A stretch of DNA of 64,000 bases, from assembly GCA_963704155.1 (NCBI GenBank), contig CAVPHF010000041.1, forward strand, positions 1 to 64,000, in the 5' to 3' direction. This DNA is from Thiohalocapsa sp963704155. GTDB lineage: Bacteria; Pseudomonadota; Gammaproteobacteria; Chromatiales; Chromatiaceae. Shown here one piece after another: positions 18,769 to 30,024 of the stretch. The translations under genes and the position numbers were made by a program. The notes beneath the pieces are model-generated. The model saw only the letters and a program-made list of their open reading frames with translations, was not told the DNA's origin and ran no database searches. Numbering within the stretch: the first letter of the stretch is position 1; every line of letters starts with the position of its first letter.

Positions 18769-19111
18769 GGGTGTCTATTGCGGACAGTCAGCGAGTATCG
18801 GGCTTTAGGACGCGATCTCGTCCGATCGCGCCTTGGGCGCCGCCCGCGGGCTCAAGAAAAACGGAGATCCGTTCAGGACAGCCAGGCACCGGCGGCGGCT
18901 AAGTCATCGCCGCCGGCGAGCTGTCCGCGGCGTCTCGGCTCAACGCTTCGGCGCCGGACGATGCCTGCGCCCTGCTGAGGTCGGAACCGTTGCGATCGCG
19001 CGCAAGAGTCAGGACAAGCCCGCTGAGCCGATCGCGCGGCAAGCGCGAGCAGCAAGGCTGCACTGGGCTTGAAGCCGATCAGCGAGCGCCCCCCGCGCAT
19101 GCTCCACGCGA
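18769..19111 (-). other. dnaK-dnaJ intergenic region with hairpin
   Basis: 343 bases without a supported gene. It holds a 9-bp stem CCGGCGGCG (18889-18897) and CGCCGCCGG (18908-18916) with a 10-base loop. In the transcript this could partly terminate or protect the dnaK message, keeping dnaJ and lpxD levels below dnaK. I see no separate promoter. Confidence 0.45.
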
Positions 19112-21070
<1,959 letters not shown>

Positions 21071-21150
21071 GATATTTCTCCACTGCAAATTCGTTAGTAA
21101 ACCGATAACAGGCTCGCGCGTGCGGCCCTGGACCGACCCTGCCCCAGCCT

Positions 21151-21163
21151 GACCAAATTGGTC
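21151..21163. promoter_or_regulatory. Palindrome in the dnaK leader
   Basis: GACCAA-A-TTGGTC, a perfect 13-base inverted repeat a few bases downstream of the predicted sigma32 start site. It could be an operator or an RNA hairpin; no matching regulator is recognised. Confidence 0.35.
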
Positions 21164-21166
21164 GAG

Positions 21167-21195
21167 ACGTGGGGCAAAACCTTGTGATTCTCAAG
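21167..21195 (-). promoter_or_regulatory. Sigma32-type heat-shock promoter of dnaK
   Basis: On the minus strand: CTTGAGA (21195-21189), 14-base spacer, CCCCACGT (21174-21167). The RpoH consensus is CTTGAA, 13-17 bases, CCCCATNT. Placed about 100 bases upstream of the dnaK ATG, this gives dnaK heat induction independent of HrcA. Confidence 0.7.
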
Positions 21196-21306
21196 CCTAC
21201 TGCCGACCCAGAAACGGAAAACCGGCCGTCGCGCCGCCGCGGACAGGGCGCGCGGCCGGCGTTGCCCGACCGAAGCACGCGCCGCGCGCAGCCCGGTCAC
21301 GCCGCG

Positions 21307-21966
21307 CTAAGCCGATTTCGAAACCATCACCATCGCCGGGCGCACCAGGCGACCGTTCAGAAGGTAGCCGCTCTGAATCACCGCGGTGACGGTGTTCGGC
21401 GGCAGATCAGCACGCGGCTGAATCGACATGGCCTGATGGTATTCCGGGTTGAACGGCTCGCCCTCGGGGTACACGCGCTCGACGCCAAATTTGGCCATGA
21501 CATCGCCGAGCTGCTTCAGTGTCAGCTCGGTCCCCTCAAGCAGCCTGGCGACGTCCGCGTCGGGCTCACGCGCGGCGGCGAATCCAAGCTCCAGGCTGTC
21601 GCGCACCAACAGCAATTCTTTGACAAACCCCTCCAGCGCGAACTTGTGCGCGTTCTCCAGCTCCTTCGCCTGGCGCCGTTTCATGTTCTCCATCTCGGCA
21701 CGCGTGCGCAGCAGCTGGTCGTGCGTCTGATCGGCCTTGGCACGAGCGTCCTCGAGCAACATGGTCAGCTCGGACGCATCGCCAGCAGCGGGGGGGTCAT
21801 CGGCGGCCGGCCGCTGCGCCTGTGCGGCGTCCTCGCCCGATATCGCATCGGCCCGGTGGTCGGCCCAAGCACCGGGCTGGGCGTCATCCGCGGCCGAATT
21901 CCAGGCATCTGGCGCATCACCCGGACGCACCTCGCCTTGTTCCTGCTGGTGTGGATCCTTTGTCAT
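21307..21966 (-). CDS. grpE: Nucleotide exchange factor GrpE
   Basis: Releases ADP from DnaK. 219 residues: a long acidic, low-complexity N-terminus (1-65), a coiled coil 'LLEDARAKADQTHDQLLRTRAEMENMKRRQAKELENAHKFALEGF', and a C-terminal beta domain with the family signature 'GVERVYPEGEPFNPEYHQAM...TVTAVIQSGYLLNGRLVRPAMVMVSK' in pieces. It lies 70 bases after hrcA and 237 bases before dnaK. Confidence 0.96.
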   Translation of the reverse strand: MTKDPHQQEQGEVRPGDAPDAWNSAADDAQPGAWADHRADAISGEDAAQAQRPAADDPPAAGDASELTMLLEDARAKADQTHDQLLRTRAEMENMKRRQAKELENAHKFALEGFVKELLLVRDSLELGFAAAREPDADVARLLEGTELTLKQLGDVMAKFGVERVYPEGEPFNPEYHQAMSIQPRADLPPNTVTAVIQSGYLLNGRLVRPAMVMVSKSA

Positions 21967-22036
21967 CTGTTACCTCTCCAGGGACGATTCGAAAGCGCGG
22001 GGCCAAGCCGCCGCCTCGCGATCTCTGTCGCATGAA

Positions 22037-23167
22037 TTACTGTTGTCTCAAGGCCGCCGCGAGCAGCTTCGCGGTGACGTCGACCACCGGGATCACGCGC
22101 TGATAGTCCATCCGCGTCGGCCCGATCACGCCGAGCACACCGAGGATCTGATCCTCGACCCGGTAGGTCGTGGTGACCAGGCTGCAGCTATCCAGCAGCG
22201 CGTAGCCCGACTCGTAACCGACGAAGATCTGCACACCGTCCGCCGCGATACAGCGGTCGAGCAGATCCAAGATCTGACGCTTTTCGTTGAAGGCGTCGAA
22301 CAGCGACTTCAACCGCTCGACGTTGGCCAATTCCTCGAATTCCATCAGATTGGTCTGCCCGGCGATGAGCAGATCGTCCTTGTGCTCGGCGAACGCCACC
22401 ACACGCTGTGCCATCGAGATGGCGCGCATCATGAGTTCATCCATGTTGCGGTGGGTGAGCTTCAAGTCATCGACTAGACGCCGACGAACGTCGCGCATGT
22501 CCTGGCCGGTGAACATCTCGGTGAGATAGTTCGACGCCTGGACCAACTGCGCCGGCGTGCAGGGCTTCTCGGTATGGATGATGCGGTTGTGCACCTCGCC
22601 CTCGCCAGTGACGAGGATGGCCAGCACGCGAGTCCCGGACAGCGGCAGAAACTCGATCTGACGAAACAGATCGCGCTCGTGCCGCGGCACCATGACGATG
22701 CCCGCCAGATGGGTCACGCCCGACAACAGGCGCGATGCGGTCTCGATCAGCGCCTTGGAGTCCCCCGGCGACTCGCCCGGGAGACTAAAGCTCGAGCGCA
22801 GCGAGTCGATGTCGGCGTCGGCCAAGGGCGAGATGGTCAGCAGGCTGTCGATGAACAATCGGTAGCCCGACACCGTGGGTACGCGCCCGGAGGACGTGTG
22901 CGGCGAGGACACGAGCCCCATGTCCTCGAGGTCTGCCATGACATTGCGAATCGTTGCCGGACTTAGATCGAGGCCGGCATCCTTGGCCAGCGTGCGCGAA
23001 CCGACGGGCTGACCATCGCGGATGTGGCGCTCGATCAGGGCCTTGAGAAAATGCAGCGCGCGCTCGCTGATCTCGCCGCCGCCTTTCAGCGCGACGGTCG
23101 CATCGCCAGCTCGGGTGGTGCCGCTCACGTCAGTCACAGAGACCCTAAAAGTGTCATCAACAATCAC
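22037..23167 (-). CDS. hrcA: Heat-inducible transcription repressor HrcA
   Basis: Represses class I heat-shock genes by binding CIRCE elements. Winged-helix domain at about 35-110 ('ISERALHFLKALIERHIRDGQPVGSRTLAKDAG', 'SPATIRNVMADLEDMGLVSSPHTSSGRVPT'), then a GAF-like dimer domain ('GTRVLAILVTGEGEVHNRI', 'DGVQIFVGYESGY') ending 'LGVLGVIGPTRMDYQRVIPVVD'. The listed GTG start gives 376 residues with about 30 non-conserved N-terminal residues; a start nearer 'GGGEISERA' would match the usual length of about 345. A perfect CIRCE sits directly upstream, so the gene represses itself with grpE and probably dnaK. Confidence 0.95.
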   Translation of the reverse strand: MIVDDTFRVSVTDVSGTTRAGDATVALKGGGEISERALHFLKALIERHIRDGQPVGSRTLAKDAGLDLSPATIRNVMADLEDMGLVSSPHTSSGRVPTVSGYRLFIDSLLTISPLADADIDSLRSSFSLPGESPGDSKALIETASRLLSGVTHLAGIVMVPRHERDLFRQIEFLPLSGTRVLAILVTGEGEVHNRIIHTEKPCTPAQLVQASNYLTEMFTGQDMRDVRRRLVDDLKLTHRNMDELMMRAISMAQRVVAFAEHKDDLLIAGQTNLMEFEELANVERLKSLFDAFNEKRQILDLLDRCIAADGVQIFVGYESGYALLDSCSLVTTTYRVEDQILGVLGVIGPTRMDYQRVIPVVDVTAKLLAAALRQQ

Positions 23168-23180
23168 TATCGGCAGCCTG

Positions 23181-23207
23181 TTAGCACTCTAAGCCAAAGA
23201 GTGCTAA
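23181..23207. promoter_or_regulatory. CIRCE operator
   Basis: TTAGCACTC (23181-23189), nine-base spacer, GAGTGCTAA (23199-23207): an exact match to the HrcA-binding CIRCE consensus. It overlaps the predicted start of transcription of hrcA, 14 bases before its GTG codon. Confidence 0.97.
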
Positions 23208-23215
23208 GCCCGATC

Positions 23216-23244
23216 AATCTAGGGCGTATGCCTGGCAGTGTCAA
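23216..23244 (-). promoter_or_regulatory. Sigma70 promoter of hrcA-grpE
   Basis: Minus strand: perfect -35 TTGACA (23244-23239), 17-base spacer, -10 TAGATT (23221-23216). CIRCE lies immediately downstream, the standard HrcA repression geometry. Confidence 0.8.
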
Positions 23245-23452
23245 GCGCTGGGCGAGGCCGACAGCGTGCGCGCGGCAAGGCCGTGTTTGAAAGCGAACGC
23301 TTCGTTCATCGCGCCGGAGGCGACGCGCCTGCGCTCGGGGCAGCGATGCGTGCGAGGCGCCGGCGGCCGCAGTTGGCGGCACGATGGCCGCATGCTAACG
23401 TTCCTGCAGACAACAACGACGGCGGCCGATGGCCCGGGTTCTCAATAACGGC

Positions 23453-24328
23453 ATGGCAGCGTTTCAAACGGCAGGCATCATCGGCAAACAGCAAGATGAC
23501 GCACGTATCGCGGCCACCATCGGCCGACTCGCATCGCATCTGCGCCGGCGCGGACTGAAGATTCACTATGAGCAGGAGACCGCGCACTCTGTCGGTCTGG
23601 ACGACGGTCTCCCGCTGGCCGAGCTCGGCCGGCACTGCGATCTCATCGTGGTCGTCGGCGGCGACGGCACGCTGTTGCACGCGGCGCGCGAGACGGCCGG
23701 ACAGGATGTGCCGCTGGTGGGCATCAATCTTGGACGGCTCGGCTTCTTGGTCGATGTGTCCCCGAACGATCTCGAACAGGCACTGGACGGCATCCTGGGC
23801 GGCGAGTTCGATGTCGACCACCGCGCGCTGCTCGACGCCCGCATCAACGGCGCCACCGGCCGCGCCGTCAACGACGTCGTCGTGCACAAATGGAATTCGG
23901 TGCGCATGATCGAATTCGAGACCTATATCGACGGGCAGTTCGTTAACGCCCAGCGCTCCGACGGCATCATCGTGTCCACCCCCACCGGTTCGACCGCCTA
24001 TGCCCTGTCCGGCGGCGGCCCCCTGATCCACCCCAGCCTAGACGCCTTGCTGTTGGTACCCATCTGCCCGCACACGCTGAGCAATCGGCCGCTCGTCGTG
24101 GCGGGCGACAGTTGTATCGAGATACACATCTGTGACGACGAGATAGACCAGGTGCGTCTGACCTGCGACGGCCGCATCGACCTGCCGATGGCCGACCGCG
24201 CGCCGATACGCATCACGCGCAGCACGCATCGCGTGCGCCTGCTGCACCCGCGCGGCCACGATCACTACGGCATCCTGCGGGCAAAGCTCGGCTGGGGCGG
24301 ACATACGCGCGCGGACACCCCATGCTGA
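23453..24328 (+). CDS. nadK: NAD kinase
   Basis: Phosphorylates NAD to NADP. Taken from ATG 23453 ('MAAFQTAGIIGKQQDD'), 291 residues, which aligns with the usual N-terminus; an in-frame ATG at 23429 adds eight residues. Motifs: 'DLIVVVGGDGTLLHAAR' (GGDGT), 'VPLVGINLGRLGFLVDVSPND', 'QRSDGIIVSTPTGSTAYALSGGGPLIHPSLDALLLVP' in parts, 'PHTLSNRPLVV', and C-terminal 'AKLGWGG'. Divergent from hrcA; overlaps recN by 7 bases, a pairing common in gammaproteobacteria. Confidence 0.95.
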   Translation: MAAFQTAGIIGKQQDDARIAATIGRLASHLRRRGLKIHYEQETAHSVGLDDGLPLAELGRHCDLIVVVGGDGTLLHAARETAGQDVPLVGINLGRLGFLVDVSPNDLEQALDGILGGEFDVDHRALLDARINGATGRAVNDVVVHKWNSVRMIEFETYIDGQFVNAQRSDGIIVSTPTGSTAYALSGGGPLIHPSLDALLLVPICPHTLSNRPLVVAGDSCIEIHICDDEIDQVRLTCDGRIDLPMADRAPIRITRSTHRVRLLHPRGHDHYGILRAKLGWGGHTRADTPC

Positions 24329-26016
24329 CCCATATCCTGATCAATGACCTGGTCATCGTCAGCGCCCTGGAGCTGGACCTGGGAGCCGGCATGACGGCGC
24401 TGACCGGCGAAACCGGCGCCGGCAAGTCCATCCTGATCGATGCGCTCGGGCTGGTGCTCGGCGACAAGGCCGACGCGTCCATGATCCGCATCGGCAGCGC
24501 GCGCGCCGAGGTCAGCGCCGGCTTCGATCTTGGACACTGCGACGAGGCACGGGCCTGGCTCGCGGAGCAGGCAATGGATGACGGCGATGACTGTCTGATC
24601 CGCCGCGTGCTGGTGCGCGGCGGCCGCGCCCGGGCCTTTATCAACGGCCAATCGGCGAGCGGTACCCAGCTGCGCGAACTCGGCGACTTACTGGTCGACA
24701 TCCACGGCCAGCACGCCCACCAGTCGCTGCTGCGGCCGGCGGCTCAGCGCAGCCTGCTGGACGGCTACGGCGGCCATCAGGCAATCACCGCCGAGGTCGG
24801 CGAACTCTATCGGCAGTTCAAGGATCTCGACGGCCGCTGGCGTCTATTGACCAGCGCGCGCGACGAGCGGGCATCGCGCATCGAGCTGCTGCGCTTTCAG
24901 GTCGACGAGCTGGACGATCTCGCGCTCACCGACGGCGAATTGGAGTGCCTGGACGGCGAGCAGCGCCGGCTCGCGAACCTCGGCAGCCTACAGGCGACGG
25001 CCGCGGCGCTGGTGGAGCTTCTCTATGAGGGCGAAGGCGCGCTGCGCGACCAGCTCGGCCATGCGGAGAGCGAGCTGGCGGGTCTGGCGCGCATCGACGA
25101 TCAGCTCGGCGACACGCGCGAGCTGATCGCGGGCGCCACCTTACAGGTGCAGGAGGCGGCCACGAACCTGCGCCGTTACCTCGACGGCCTCGACCTGGAC
25201 CCGGCCCGGCTGGCCGAGGTCGAGCTGCGGCTGAGCCGGCTGCACGACATGGCGCGAAAATACCGCGTGCTGCCGGCCGAGCTGCCCGGCACGCTGGCGC
25301 GCCTGAAAGCCGAGCTGTGTGAGCTCGAGCAGGCGGATCAGTCCATCGGCAGCCTCGGCGATGAGCGCGACGCCGCCCGCGCAAGCTTGCTGGCGCGCGC
25401 CGAGGCACTGAGCGCCGAGCGCCGGGCGGCCGCACAACGTCTGAGCGACACGGTGAGCGCTGCAATGCAGGAGCTGGGAATGACCGGCGGGCGCTTCGCG
25501 GTCGAAGTGACCACTGGCGATGCCGAGCAGATCGGCGGCGGCGGTCTCGACAGCATCGCCTTCCAGGTCAGCGCCAATCCGGGCCAGCCGCTGCGGCCGC
25601 TGGCCAAGGTCGCCTCGGGCGGGGAGCTGTCGCGCATCAGCCTCGCCATTCAAGTGGCAACGGCCGAGGTCGGGCGCATCCCGACGCTGGTCTTCGACGA
25701 AGTCGATGTCGGCATCGGCGGCGGCGTCGCCGAGATCGTCGGCCGCCTGCTGCGCCGCCTCGGCGAAGCGCGCCAAGTCCTCTGCGTCACCCATTTGCCG
25801 CAGGTGGCGGCCCAGGCAAACCAGCAACTCAAGGTGCAGAAGCAGGCGGTCGACGGCGAGACCTTCACCGAGATCGAATCGCTCGCCGCCGCGCAGCGGG
25901 TCGACGAGATCGCCCGCATGCTCGGCGGCACCGAAATCACGGCAACGACCCGCGCACACGCCCGCGAGATGCTTGGCACGGCGACTGGAGCCGAACCTTC
26001 GCAGCCTGTAGGCTAG
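24322..26016 (+). CDS. recN: DNA repair protein RecN
   Basis: SMC-like ATPase acting in double-strand break repair. 564 residues: Walker A 'LTGETGAGKSILIDALGLVLG' near residue 34, N-terminal 'LTHILINDLVIVSALELDL', coiled-coil arms (about 150-370) with 'FQVDELDDLALTDGE', ABC signature 'VASGGELSRISLAIQVA', Walker B 'IPTLVFDEVDVGIGGGVAE' and 'VTHLPQVAAQA'. The start overlaps the nadK stop, implying coupling. A short heptamer array follows the stop. Confidence 0.96.
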   Translation: MLTHILINDLVIVSALELDLGAGMTALTGETGAGKSILIDALGLVLGDKADASMIRIGSARAEVSAGFDLGHCDEARAWLAEQAMDDGDDCLIRRVLVRGGRARAFINGQSASGTQLRELGDLLVDIHGQHAHQSLLRPAAQRSLLDGYGGHQAITAEVGELYRQFKDLDGRWRLLTSARDERASRIELLRFQVDELDDLALTDGELECLDGEQRRLANLGSLQATAAALVELLYEGEGALRDQLGHAESELAGLARIDDQLGDTRELIAGATLQVQEAATNLRRYLDGLDLDPARLAEVELRLSRLHDMARKYRVLPAELPGTLARLKAELCELEQADQSIGSLGDERDAARASLLARAEALSAERRAAAQRLSDTVSAAMQELGMTGGRFAVEVTTGDAEQIGGGGLDSIAFQVSANPGQPLRPLAKVASGGELSRISLAIQVATAEVGRIPTLVFDEVDVGIGGGVAEIVGRLLRRLGEARQVLCVTHLPQVAAQANQQLKVQKQAVDGETFTEIESLAAAQRVDEIARMLGGTEITATTRAHAREMLGTATGAEPSQPVG

Positions 26017-26023
26017 CGAAGAA

Positions 26024-26100
26024 GTATCGAGGCGCGAGTCGCGAGGCCATCCGTACATCGGGCAAAGATTTCGGCGCGAGACGCACATCGACAGATTCGA
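26024..26100. repeat. Heptanucleotide array after recN
   Basis: Units GTATCGA GGCGCGA GTCGCGA GGCCATC from 26024; each of the first three ends in CGA. On the opposite strand the right flank reads TCTGTCG ATGTGCG TCTCGCG, giving a facing partner around 26075-26100. More degenerate than the other arrays. Confidence 0.5.
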
Positions 26101-26172
26101 CAGCCATCGCGGCAATGAAGCAACGGCAGTCGTGTTTCACCCGCTTCCTGATGCATCCCCGGCGGCGACAAG

Positions 26173-28401
26173 ATGATCCCCAGCGACCAGCCTCTCTATA
26201 TCGTTCTGATCAGCGTCCACGGCCTGATCCGCGGCAGCAATCTCGAACTCGGGCGCGATGCCGACACCGGCGGGCAAACCCTCTATGTGGTGGAACTCGC
26301 CCGCGCGCTGGCCGCACGTGACGATGTCGACCGCGTCGACCTGTTCACGCGACTGGTGGACGACCACCATGTCAGCGCCGACTACGCGAAGCCACTCGAG
26401 GACATCGGCAACGGTGCACGCATCGTACGCATCAACGCCGGCCCGCCGGGTTATCTACCCAAGGAGCAGCTCTGGGACCATCTGGATGCGTTCTCCGACA
26501 GCATGCTGAGCTTTCTGCGCGAGGCCGATAAGCTGCCGAACCTGATCCATAGCCACTACGCCGACGCCGGTTATGTCGGCTCGCGGCTGTCGGCGCAGCT
26601 CGGCGTCCCGTTGGTCCATACCGGCCACTCCCTGGGCCGAGTCAAGCGCCAGCGACTGCTGGCATCGGGCATTAAGCAAGAGAGCATCGACGCCCGTTAC
26701 CAGATGAACCGGCGAATCGACGCCGAGGAGGAGACGCTCGGCGCCGCCAGCCTGGTGGTCACCAGCACCACCCAGGAGATCGAGGAGCAATACGGGCTCT
26801 ACGATCACTACCAGCCCGAACGCATGTCCGTCATTCCTCCGGGCACCGATCTGAAGCGTTTTCATCCGGCCGACGGCAGCGAGCAGAAGGCCGGAATCAA
26901 GAAGGAGCTGGAACGCTTCCTGAACTCACCCAAGAAACCCATCATCCTGGCACTGTCGCGTCCGGACGAACGTAAGAACATCGGTACGCTGATCGAGGCC
27001 TTCGGCGAGTCGAAGGAACTCCAGCGCAGCGCCAATCTGGTCATCGTCGCCGGCAACCGCGACGACATCCACGACCTCGACAGCGGCGCCCAGCAAGTGC
27101 TGACCGACATCCTGCTGTTGATCGACCTGTACGACCTGTACGGCCGGGCGGCCTACCCGAAACACCACGGCTCGGACGACGTGCCCTTGCTGTATCAGAT
27201 CGCAGCGGCTTCACGCGGCGTGTTTATCAACCCGGCATTGACGGAGCCGTTCGGGCTGACGCTGATCGAGGCCGCCGCCAGCGGGCTGCCTATCGTCGCG
27301 ACCGAGGACGGTGGCCCGACCGACATCATCAGTCATTGTCGCAACGGCATTCTGATCGATCCGCTCGACAAGCAAGACATTACCAAGGCGCTTCTGAAGG
27401 TGATCAGCGACGCCGCCGGCTGGCGCCGGATGGCCAAGAACGGCCTCGCCGGCGTCAAGGAGCACTATTCCTGGGAGGCGCATGCCGAGAGCTACATGGA
27501 GGCCATCGCGCCGCTGCTGGAAAAGGTGCAGCCGCCGCCGCGGGCGCCGGTCTCACGCCGGCCGCTGCTCTATCACGACCGCGCCATCTTCACCGACCTG
27601 GATCAGAATCTGCTGGGCGACCCAGACTCACTGGCGGATTTCATCCGCATCGTCCGCGAGAATCGCAAGTGCACCAGCTTCGGCATCGCGACTGGCCGAC
27701 GGCTGGACTCGGCTCTGGCCATCATGCGCCGCTACGGCATCCCGCGCCCCGATGTACTGATCACGGCGCTCGGCACCGAGATCTACTATTCGCCACAACT
27801 GACGCATGACTACGCCTGGACCCGGCACATCGACTATCTGTGGCATCCGCGCCGCGTACGCGATGCGCTCGCCGACCTACCCGGCATCAAGAGACAGCCG
27901 AACAGCGAACAGAGCCGGTTCAAGGTCAGCTTCTATATCGACCCGGGGCATGCACCCAGCCTCGAGGAGATCTCGAGCCTGCTGCATCAGGCCGACCTCA
28001 GCGTGCATCTGAACCTGTCCTTCGGGCAGTTTCTCGATGTGGTGCCGGCGCGTGCGTCCAAGGGGCTCGCGCTGCGGTATGTGGTCGACCAATGGGGGAT
28101 TCCGTTAGAGCACTGCCTGGCCGCCGGCGGTTCGGGTGCCGATGAGGACATGATGCGCGGCAACACACTGGCGGTCGTGGTCGCCAACCGGCACCATGAA
28201 GAACTCTCGCAGCTCACCGACACCGCGAGCATCTACTTCGCCGAGAAACCCTATGCCGCCGGACTCCTCGAGGCCATAGACCATTACCGTTTCTTTGATG
28301 CCTGCCAGGTGCCCATCGATCCGAGCCTGGTGCCGAGCACCGATGTAACCCAGGATGGCGGCACCGATACCCAGACGACAATCGCGGAGACGCAGACATG
28401 A
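26173..28401 (+). CDS. sps: Sucrose-phosphate synthase with C-terminal HAD domain
   Basis: Makes sucrose 6-phosphate from UDP-glucose and fructose 6-phosphate. 742 residues. GT4 domains: 'SVHGLIRGSNLELGRDADTGGQ' (substrate loop), 'HSHYADAGYVGSRLSA', 'HTGHSLGRVKRQRLL', 'RPDERKNIGTLIEAFG', and the EX7E motif 'TEPFGLTLIEAAASGLPIVATEDGGP'. From about 465 a sucrose-phosphatase-like HAD domain follows. Its first motif is 'FTDLDQNLLG' (D475, D477): the Thr after the second Asp, used for catalysis in active phosphatases, is replaced, so this domain is probably structural. The stop overlaps the separate phosphatase gene (ATGA). Sucrose here is likely a compatible solute. The last 25 residues are Thr/Gln-rich. 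Confidence 0.92.
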   Translation: MIPSDQPLYIVLISVHGLIRGSNLELGRDADTGGQTLYVVELARALAARDDVDRVDLFTRLVDDHHVSADYAKPLEDIGNGARIVRINAGPPGYLPKEQLWDHLDAFSDSMLSFLREADKLPNLIHSHYADAGYVGSRLSAQLGVPLVHTGHSLGRVKRQRLLASGIKQESIDARYQMNRRIDAEEETLGAASLVVTSTTQEIEEQYGLYDHYQPERMSVIPPGTDLKRFHPADGSEQKAGIKKELERFLNSPKKPIILALSRPDERKNIGTLIEAFGESKELQRSANLVIVAGNRDDIHDLDSGAQQVLTDILLLIDLYDLYGRAAYPKHHGSDDVPLLYQIAAASRGVFINPALTEPFGLTLIEAAASGLPIVATEDGGPTDIISHCRNGILIDPLDKQDITKALLKVISDAAGWRRMAKNGLAGVKEHYSWEAHAESYMEAIAPLLEKVQPPPRAPVSRRPLLYHDRAIFTDLDQNLLGDPDSLADFIRIVRENRKCTSFGIATGRRLDSALAIMRRYGIPRPDVLITALGTEIYYSPQLTHDYAWTRHIDYLWHPRRVRDALADLPGIKRQPNSEQSRFKVSFYIDPGHAPSLEEISSLLHQADLSVHLNLSFGQFLDVVPARASKGLALRYVVDQWGIPLEHCLAAGGSGADEDMMRGNTLAVVVANRHHEELSQLTDTASIYFAEKPYAAGLLEAIDHYRFFDACQVPIDPSLVPSTDVTQDGGTDTQTTIAETQT

Positions 28402-29255
28402 CGAACACTGGACGCCGAGTCCTCATTTGCACCGACCTCGACCGCACCTTGCTGCCGAACGGCTCGCAGCCCGAATCGCCGGCCGCACGGCCACGCTTCA
28501 GTGCCCTGGCCGCGCACCCGGAAGTGCGCACCGCCTATGTCACCGGCCGTCACCGGGAACTGGTGCACGAGGCAATCGAAGAGTTCGGCGTGCCCGTGCC
28601 GGACTTCTTGATCGGCGACGTCGGCACCAGTATCTACCGCGTCCAGAACGGCGACTGGAGCCCATGGCAGGAATGGGGCGAGCACATCGGACACAGCTGG
28701 TCCGGGCAGGGAGCGGATGTGCTCGCGGCGCTTCTCCATGGCATCGACGGTCTGTTGATGCAGGAGCCGGCCAAGCAGGGGCCCTACAAGCTCAGCTACT
28801 ACACGCCCCAGGACTGGGACCGCGGCGCGCTATTGCCGCAGATCGAGGCACGGCTGCAAGACAATGGCATTTCCGCCAATCTCATCTGGAGCCTCGACGA
28901 ACATAGCGGTACCGGCCTGCTCGACGTGCTGCCGGCCACCGCAAGCAAGGACTCCGCCATCGAGTTCCTGATGCAGCGCGAGGGCTTCGCTCATGCGGAC
29001 ACGGTCTGCTCCGGCGACAGCGGCAACGATCTCGCCATGCTCACCGGTGAGCTGCAAGCGGTGTTGGTCGCCAATGCCACTGCCGACGTCCGCGCCGATG
29101 CCGCCGCCTTGGTCGACGCCGCCGGACTCGGTCACCTGCTCTACCAGGCGCAGGGCGACTTCCACGGCATGAACGGCTTTTACGCCGCCGGCATCCTCGA
29201 AGGCGTCGCACACTACCTGCCGGAAACAGTGGATTGGTGGAAGGGAGGAGAGTAA
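28398..29255 (+). CDS. spp: Sucrose-6-phosphate phosphatase
   Basis: Hydrolyses sucrose 6-phosphate to sucrose. 285 residues, HAD superfamily: motif I 'CTDLDRTLLPNG' (D13 nucleophile, D15), motif II 'AYVTGRHRELV', 'DFLIGDVGTSIY' typical of sucrose phosphatases, Lys in 'TASKDSAIEFLM', and motif IV 'CSGDSGNDLAMLTG'. Overlaps sps by 4 bases, so the two are made together. Unlike the fused HAD domain of Sps, all catalytic residues are present. Confidence 0.92.
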   Translation: MTNTGRRVLICTDLDRTLLPNGSQPESPAARPRFSALAAHPEVRTAYVTGRHRELVHEAIEEFGVPVPDFLIGDVGTSIYRVQNGDWSPWQEWGEHIGHSWSGQGADVLAALLHGIDGLLMQEPAKQGPYKLSYYTPQDWDRGALLPQIEARLQDNGISANLIWSLDEHSGTGLLDVLPATASKDSAIEFLMQREGFAHADTVCSGDSGNDLAMLTGELQAVLVANATADVRADAAALVDAAGLGHLLYQAQGDFHGMNGFYAAGILEGVAHYLPETVDWWKGGE

Positions 29256-29264
29256 CTAGAATCA

Positions 29265-29915
29265 ATGAGCGACGACAGTTTGGAACCAATGCTGACGGCC
29301 GCGGAGGCGCGCGTGCTCGGTGCGCTGATGGAGAAACAGCGCGCGACGCCCGATCAGTATCCGCTGACGTTGAACGCCCTGGTCAACGCCTGTAATCAGA
29401 AGAGCAGCCGTCATCCGGTCATGCGCATGGAGCCCGGCGAGGTCGGTCATACCGTCAACGCATTGCGCGACCGTGGTCTGATCCACGCCAGTTTCAGCGG
29501 CCGCACCGAGCGCTACGACCACAAGCTGGCCGGCACCTTCATGCTCGACCGCCGCCAACAGGCCCTACTCTGTGTGCTGATGCTGCGCGGTCCGCAGACC
29601 CCAGGCGAGCTGCGCACCAATAGCGCCCGGCTGGCGGACTTCAACGACCTCGGCGCGGTGCAAACGGCGCTGACGGAGATGGAGCAGCACAACCCGCCTC
29701 TGGTGCGCGAGCTTCCGCGCCAGGCCGGCATGCGTGAGCAGCGCTTCGCGCATCTGCTCTGCGGAGAGCCCAAGATCGAGCAGCAGGCGCCTGACGCCGC
29801 GTCGGCCCGCTCAAGCAAGTCATCATCGGCGCTCGAAGCACGTGTCGAGCAGCTTGAGTCAGAGGTCTCGGCGCTGCGCGACGAGATCGCGGCGATGCGT
29901 CAGGCGCTGGAATAG
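29265..29915 (+). CDS. YceH/DUF480 family protein
   Basis: 216 residues, two winged-helix-like halves of the UPF0502 (YceH) family: 'LTAAEARVLGALMEKQRATPDQYPLTLNALVNACNQKSSRHPV' in parts, 'HTVNALRDRGLIH', then 'ALLCVLMLRGPQTPGELRTNS' and 'PPLVRELPRQAGMREQRFAHLL'. A C-terminal coiled coil ('LEARVEQLESEVSALRDEIAAM') follows a Ser-rich linker. Function unknown. It starts 10 bases after spp and is last in that transcript. Confidence 0.88.
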   Translation: MSDDSLEPMLTAAEARVLGALMEKQRATPDQYPLTLNALVNACNQKSSRHPVMRMEPGEVGHTVNALRDRGLIHASFSGRTERYDHKLAGTFMLDRRQQALLCVLMLRGPQTPGELRTNSARLADFNDLGAVQTALTEMEQHNPPLVRELPRQAGMREQRFAHLLCGEPKIEQQAPDAASARSSKSSSALEARVEQLESEVSALRDEIAAMRQALE

Positions 29916-30024
29916 GCGCGAGCGCGGCACCCGGGGAGAGACACCCCCAGTCGCCGCGAGGCATGGCTCCCACCGGCCAGCGGCCAGCACCAATAACCCG
30001 CCGGGTGTACCGCCAACGGCGATC

